Source: UBA11612 sp965228575 (lineage in GTDB: Bacteria > Pseudomonadota > Alphaproteobacteria > Rhodospirillales > Rhodospirillaceae). From it: a stretch of 8,896 bases of DNA. The notes beneath the pieces are model-generated. The model was not told the DNA's origin. It searched no databases and was given only the letters and a program-made list of their open reading frames with translations. Positions 5,768-8,896 of this stretch are shown here, piece by piece. Where the stretch lies: NCBI GenBank assembly GCA_965228575.1, contig CBDDHW010000046.1, positions 1 to 8,896 of the forward strand. Reading direction: 5' to 3'. Position 1 is the first letter of the stretch. Every line of letters starts with the position of its first letter. The translations under genes were made by a program, and so were the position numbers.

Positions 5768-6659
5768 ATGAAAAAAGTAATTTGGATTTTAAGCAGTGTA
5801 ATTGTAGCAGTTTGTACTTTAGTTGGTTTGAGTTCTTTTAACCCGAAAGAAGATTGGGTAAACTTACTCGACAAAGATTTAAGTAAATGGGAAATGTATC
5901 TGAGTTACCGGCACCAGGTAGGCTACAAAGGCGACATACCCAAAGATGCTGATGGTACGCCCATTCCGCCCATTGGCTACAATAAAAACACCAGCAACGT
6001 TTTCTCCGTGCTAACCGAAAACGGGCAGCCGGTTTTGCGCATCAGCGGCGAAATTTACGGCTGTGTTTTTACAAAACAGGAATTCCAGAACTATCACTTA
6101 AAGCTGAAGGTAAAATGGGGCGCGAAAAAGTGGGTGCCCCGCACCAACCTGCTAAAAGATTCCGGCATTTTGTATCATTCCATCGGGGAGAGCGGTAAAG
6201 ATTACTGGCGAGCCTGGATGCTGAGCCAGGAGTTTCAGATTATGGAAGGCCACATGGGCGACTACTGGACCATTGCCTCCTCGGCCATGGATGTTCGGGC
6301 TTTTTTACCCGAAGGAGCCATGAACACAGTAGCCGGCGCCAAACAGCCGTTTCTACCCCTGGGCAAAGGCACTGACTTAAGCGGTTTTTGCTTGCGCAGC
6401 GCAGACCACGAAAGCCCCGCCGGCGAATGGACCGACATTGAATTAATCTGTTTCGAAGACAAAAGCCTGCACGTAGTAAACGGGCACGTAGTAATGGTGT
6501 TGCAAAATTCCCGGTACCTGGAGAACGACAGAAAAATACCGCTCACCAAAGGCAAACTTCAGCTGCAAAGCGAAGCCGCCGAAGTATTCTACAAAGACGT
6601 TAAAATTAAAAAACTACCCGAGCTACCGGAAGCAATACGCGGCTTATTTTGCGAATTAA
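5768..6659 (+). CDS. Secreted DUF1080 protein (3-keto-disaccharide hydrolase family), frame broken near the end
   Basis: Residues 1 to about 23 form a Sec signal peptide (MKKVIWIL.., hydrophobic 5-22); the C16 context lacks a proper lipobox. Residues about 30-282 form the DUF1080 / 3-keto-disaccharide hydrolase domain (PF06439), a concanavalin-like beta sandwich: WVNLLDKDLSKWEMY opening, SGILYH (132-137), QEFQIMEG (154-161), GEWTDIEL (219-226) and the last strand KLQLQSEAAEVFYKDVKI (263-280). Family members act on 3-keto glycosides in the periplasm; the substrate here is unknown. As printed, the frame runs on to 6775 with a 48-residue tail unlike the family. Removing one G at 6628-6629 (CCG g AAG CAA TAC) gives LPKQYAAYFAN and a TAA at 6657-6659, 296 residues in all. 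This is a family-like ending, so I use it. The gene converges on the exported TIM-barrel gene. Confidence 0.87.
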
Positions 6660-6784
6660 TTGTTATTAGTTGTTCATTATTCGATTTATACATTCTAGTA
6701 ATCAGGAATTTACCGCCAATTGTAGTCTCAACGAATTTAGGCGGCGTACTTACAATTGATTTTTTGGGTAGCTGAAAGAGGAAC

Positions 6785-6824
6785 AAAAAGAATGGGGTTC
6801 ACAGTTGTGAACCCCATTCTTTTT
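6785..6824. terminator. Bidirectional terminator with a 19-bp perfect stem
   Basis: AAAAAGAATGGGGTTCACA (6785-6803) and its exact complement (6806-6824) are separated by only GT, so about 17 pairs would close a six-base loop. A tracts and T tracts on both sides suit both the rightward DUF1080 gene and the leftward isomerase-like gene (stop at 6902). Confidence 0.9.
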
Positions 6825-6901
6825 ATAAACCCGCTTGCAAAGAAAAGGCGGTGGCCCTAGCAGGAATTTGCCAAACTTAACTTACGACTCGACACTATCT
6901 T

Positions 6902-7875
6902 TTACGCATAAATATTTGTTTTGAGCCATTTAACGCTGGCGGCGGGGTCGTCGATGGTTTTGGCACCGTCCTGTTCAATAAAAGTATGCTGCACCCCGGA
7001 TAATTTGGAATTTTCGTAGACGCGTTTAAAATCAAACTGACCGGCTCCGACGGGACAAGGCCGGTTAGTGGCCGGATCAATATCTTTCACGTGCCACAGT
7101 GGGAAACGGTTTGGGTATTGTTTAAACATGGCTACCGGGTCCATTTTAGCCAGAAAAGCCCAAGCCAAATCCAGCTCCATGTACACCTCGTTTTTGTTCG
7201 TTTGGGTTAAAATATAATCATAGGCGCTAATGCCTTCTACCTTATCAAACTCCGACTGGTGATTGTGGTAGGCAAAGCGCATCTTGTTTTTTCGGGCCGC
7301 TTCACCGGCTTTGGCAAAAATTTCGGTGGTTTTCTTTATTTCGTCCATCGTCGATTCGGCGGAGCTGGAACAAACCACCCAGGAGCAACCGCCTTCCGCG
7401 GCTTCGTCCACAATTTGTTGCAGGTTATCGGCTAAGTTAGTCCGGGGACCGCCGGGCATGGGCGGCCGGGTGGGAGTGGGGGGCGTGGCGATGGCTCCCA
7501 CGGCGCCGGTTGCCCCGGCAACCGGGTTGGGTTTAGCGCGAGGCAGGCCGCCGTAATGGTTCCCGATCCAAACCATGCCTAAATCTTTTACCATAGCGCT
7601 AAATTCTTTCGGTTTATGCCCGTAATACAAGCCAGTAGCGGTGCCGGTGGCAGTTTCTAATTCTTTAATCCCGATATCCGCCATTTGCTTTAGTACTGCT
7701 TTGGTATCTACGTCGGGGCCATTCAGTAAAAAGTTTAAAGTATAGGTTTGAATCCCGATGGGCGGATATTTCGGGGCAAGGTACATAGCCGGGGAACCGG
7801 CCTGACCGAACCGGGGCAATAAACCCGCCAATGCCAAGGCACCGGATGCTTTTAAAAGGAACGTCTGTTGTGCAT
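6902..7875 (-). CDS. Tat-exported sugar phosphate isomerase/epimerase-like TIM-barrel protein, frame broken near the start
   Basis: A xylose-isomerase-like TIM barrel (AP endonuclease family 2 fold, PF01261). The core from residue 23 of the open frame includes YPPIGIQTYTL, FAYHNHQSEF (188-197), MELDLAWAF (220-228), FPLWHVKDID (245-254) and QHTFIEQDG (283-291). D223, H249 and E288 are likely metal ligands. The open frame has no ATG at its head, only a TTG at 7837. One base added to the TTTTAAAA run (7850-7857) joins it to the ATG at 7875 and gives MHNRRSFLKASGALALAGLL, a textbook twin-arginine signal (RRSFLK) and a 324-residue protein. Such Tat-exported members occur next to DUF1080 and Gfo/Idh/MocA genes and are thought to serve 3-keto-glycoside metabolism. 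It has an odd Ala/Gly/Pro-rich insert (about 104-131). The specific reaction is not known. Confidence 0.88.
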
Positions 7876-8101
7876 ATCGATTTTAGTTTAGAGTAGATTT
7901 TAGAATAGGTAAGAGTATAGGGAGGATTTAAAGCATAAGCGTAGGTTAGCAAAAAGCAACAGAAAAGTAATATAGAAGATTCTTTTGCTATTTTCCTAGA
8001 ATTATTCCCCCGCTAATTTACCCGACTGGTCCGCTTCTTTCTCCGGCCGGAAGTATAATGCCCGAAAACGGCTGCTAGGTTTTTCGTGGCTGGTATTTAC
8101 G

Positions 8102-8896
8102 CTACAAATACTTTTTATACAAATTGTAAAGAACTCGTTTATTCGAATCGGTTAAAATGGCATTTACTTCGGTTTGAATAAAATGCAGTTTAAAGGCTCT
8201 AATGGCGGCTGCTAAATCAGTGATATCGTACCCAATAATCCGTAAGGCTTCGGCGGGGTTAAAATTGGCGGGTACGGCGCTGCGGTTTACCAGGCTATCT
8301 ACCGGCATTAAAGTGGTATCAGCTCCAACGGGAACTACCAGCCGGGCGGTGGTATCGGCCGAAGGTACAGGTAGCAGCGCTTCGGCATCGTACCATAAGC
8401 CAAAACCTTGCTGCGCTAATTGCTGCCACGGAAAAGTAGCGTGCGGGTCGTTTTTGCGGGTGGAGCTATATCCGAGTGGCCGATGAAATTAGCCGCCGGA
8501 ATGTTGTGGGTTTTCTTTAGGATGGCCAGTAATTGCAGCAAACTGGTTAGCTGGGCTTCGGCAAACGGTTCGGAGCCATTATTATCCAGTTCAATGCCAA
8601 TGGAAGAAGAATTAATATCGGTATTGTTGCCCCATTTACCCGCTCCGGCATGCCAGGCGCGTAAATAATCGTTCAGCATGTGGTAAATCTTACCGTTCCG
8701 CCCAATAATATAGTGGGCACTTACCTGAGTGCGGGGCTGGGTAAAGGTTTGCAGCGTTTGGGCCGTCGAACTCTGGGCCGTATGGTGAATAATAACGTAA
8801 TTAGGTTTGCGGATGTTAAAATTAGTGGCGCCGATCCACAGGTCGCTCATGAATAAACTATCAGCTCCCGGCGTGACCACCGGCACCTGCCGCAAA
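8102..8896 (-). CDS. N-acetylmuramoyl-L-alanine amidase (AmiD/AmpD-like), frame broken, 5' end outside the window
   Basis: Amidase_2 domain (PF01510), a zinc enzyme that cuts the lactyl-amide bond of peptidoglycan. Visible motifs, numbered from base 8895: VIIHHTA (34-40) with the first zinc His, YIIGRNGKIYHM (62-73), AWHAGAG (80-86), SIGIELDN (98-105) with the catalytic Glu, and FIGHSDIAP (137-145) with the second zinc His. There the printed frame becomes PAKTTRTLLF and stops at 8416. Adding one base beside the CCC at 8458-8460 restores RKNDPHATFPWQQ, which carries the third zinc ligand (Asp). It continues without a stop through LWYDAEALLPVPS to a C-terminal region (EALRIIGYDITDLAAAIRAFKLHF) like the AmiD peptidoglycan-binding end, stopping at 8102. 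At least 264 residues are visible. The frame is open to the window edge, so the signal peptide or start is not seen. The 226-base gap to the isomerase start holds only a weak hairpin (8063-8086). Confidence 0.87.

Noticed and set aside
7284..7556. + strand ORF of 90 residues, and 8202-8486 / 8420-8668
   Set aside because: Antisense shadows of the isomerase-like and amidase genes, with no domain of their own.
7665..7952. 95-residue minus-strand ORF with its own ATG upstream
   Set aside because: Only its middle part (the start region at 7875) is meaningful, as the head of the isomerase-like gene. The remainder is an out-of-frame reading of that gene and of the gap.
8102..8308. Separate 68-residue gene after the amidase
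   Set aside because: Its frame joins that of the amidase without any stop once one base is restored at 8458-8462, and its sequence fits the C-terminal part of AmiD-like enzymes.

Overview
The window looks like chromosomal DNA from a Bacteroidota bacterium, most likely of the Cytophagales/Hymenobacteraceae type (Adhaeribacter- or Hymenobacter-like). Reasons: promoter elements of the Bacteroidota TTTG / TAnnTTTG kind, weak Shine-Dalgarno sequences, the gene families present (DUF1080 hydrolase, Tat-exported sugar phosphate isomerase/epimerase-like protein, NmrA/HxlR pair, AmiD-like amidase), and long intergenic stretches full of palindromic repeats. The genus is an inference from style, not a database match.

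Layout: (1) 1-553, the 3' end of a secreted or lipoprotein-like hypothetical gene (+), followed by two stem-loops. (2) 554-1164, no gene; it holds copy A of a structured dispersed repeat (715-939) and a long hairpin. (3) A VOC/glyoxalase-superfamily gene (-) diverges from a secreted GH5 glycosidase (+, 1888-3057). (4) 3058-3494, no gene; two inverted palindromes form a REPIN/BIME-like element, then a terminator. (5) A divergent pair: NmrA-like NAD(P)-binding oxidoreductase (-) and HxlR-type regulator (+), with both promoters and a GTACTT-N10-AAGTAC operator in the 87-bp gap. (6) 4842-5767, no gene; several repeat types, including copy B of the dispersed repeat. (7) A secreted DUF1080 (3-keto-disaccharide hydrolase-like) gene (+) converges on a Tat-exported xylose-isomerase-like TIM-barrel gene (-) across a 19-bp-stem bidirectional terminator. 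(8) A zinc N-acetylmuramoyl-L-alanine amidase (-) runs off the right edge.

The most striking property of the window is that five of its eight genes each carry one single-base indel: VOC (+1 in an A run), HxlR (+1), DUF1080 (+1), isomerase (-1 in a T/A run) and amidase (-1 beside a C run). In each case, undoing one base restores a family-typical start, C-terminus or catalytic motif. The simplest explanation is uncorrected indel error in the assembly; real decay or recoding is the alternative. The feature coordinates below use the restored gene models and mark the break points.

Functionally, the GH5, DUF1080 and TIM-barrel proteins are all predicted to be exported and fit extracytoplasmic glycan or glycoside degradation. 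The HxlR/NmrA pair looks like a self-contained stress- or electrophile-responsive switch. The amidase would serve cell-wall turnover. No phage, CRISPR, tRNA, rRNA or intact transposase gene is visible.
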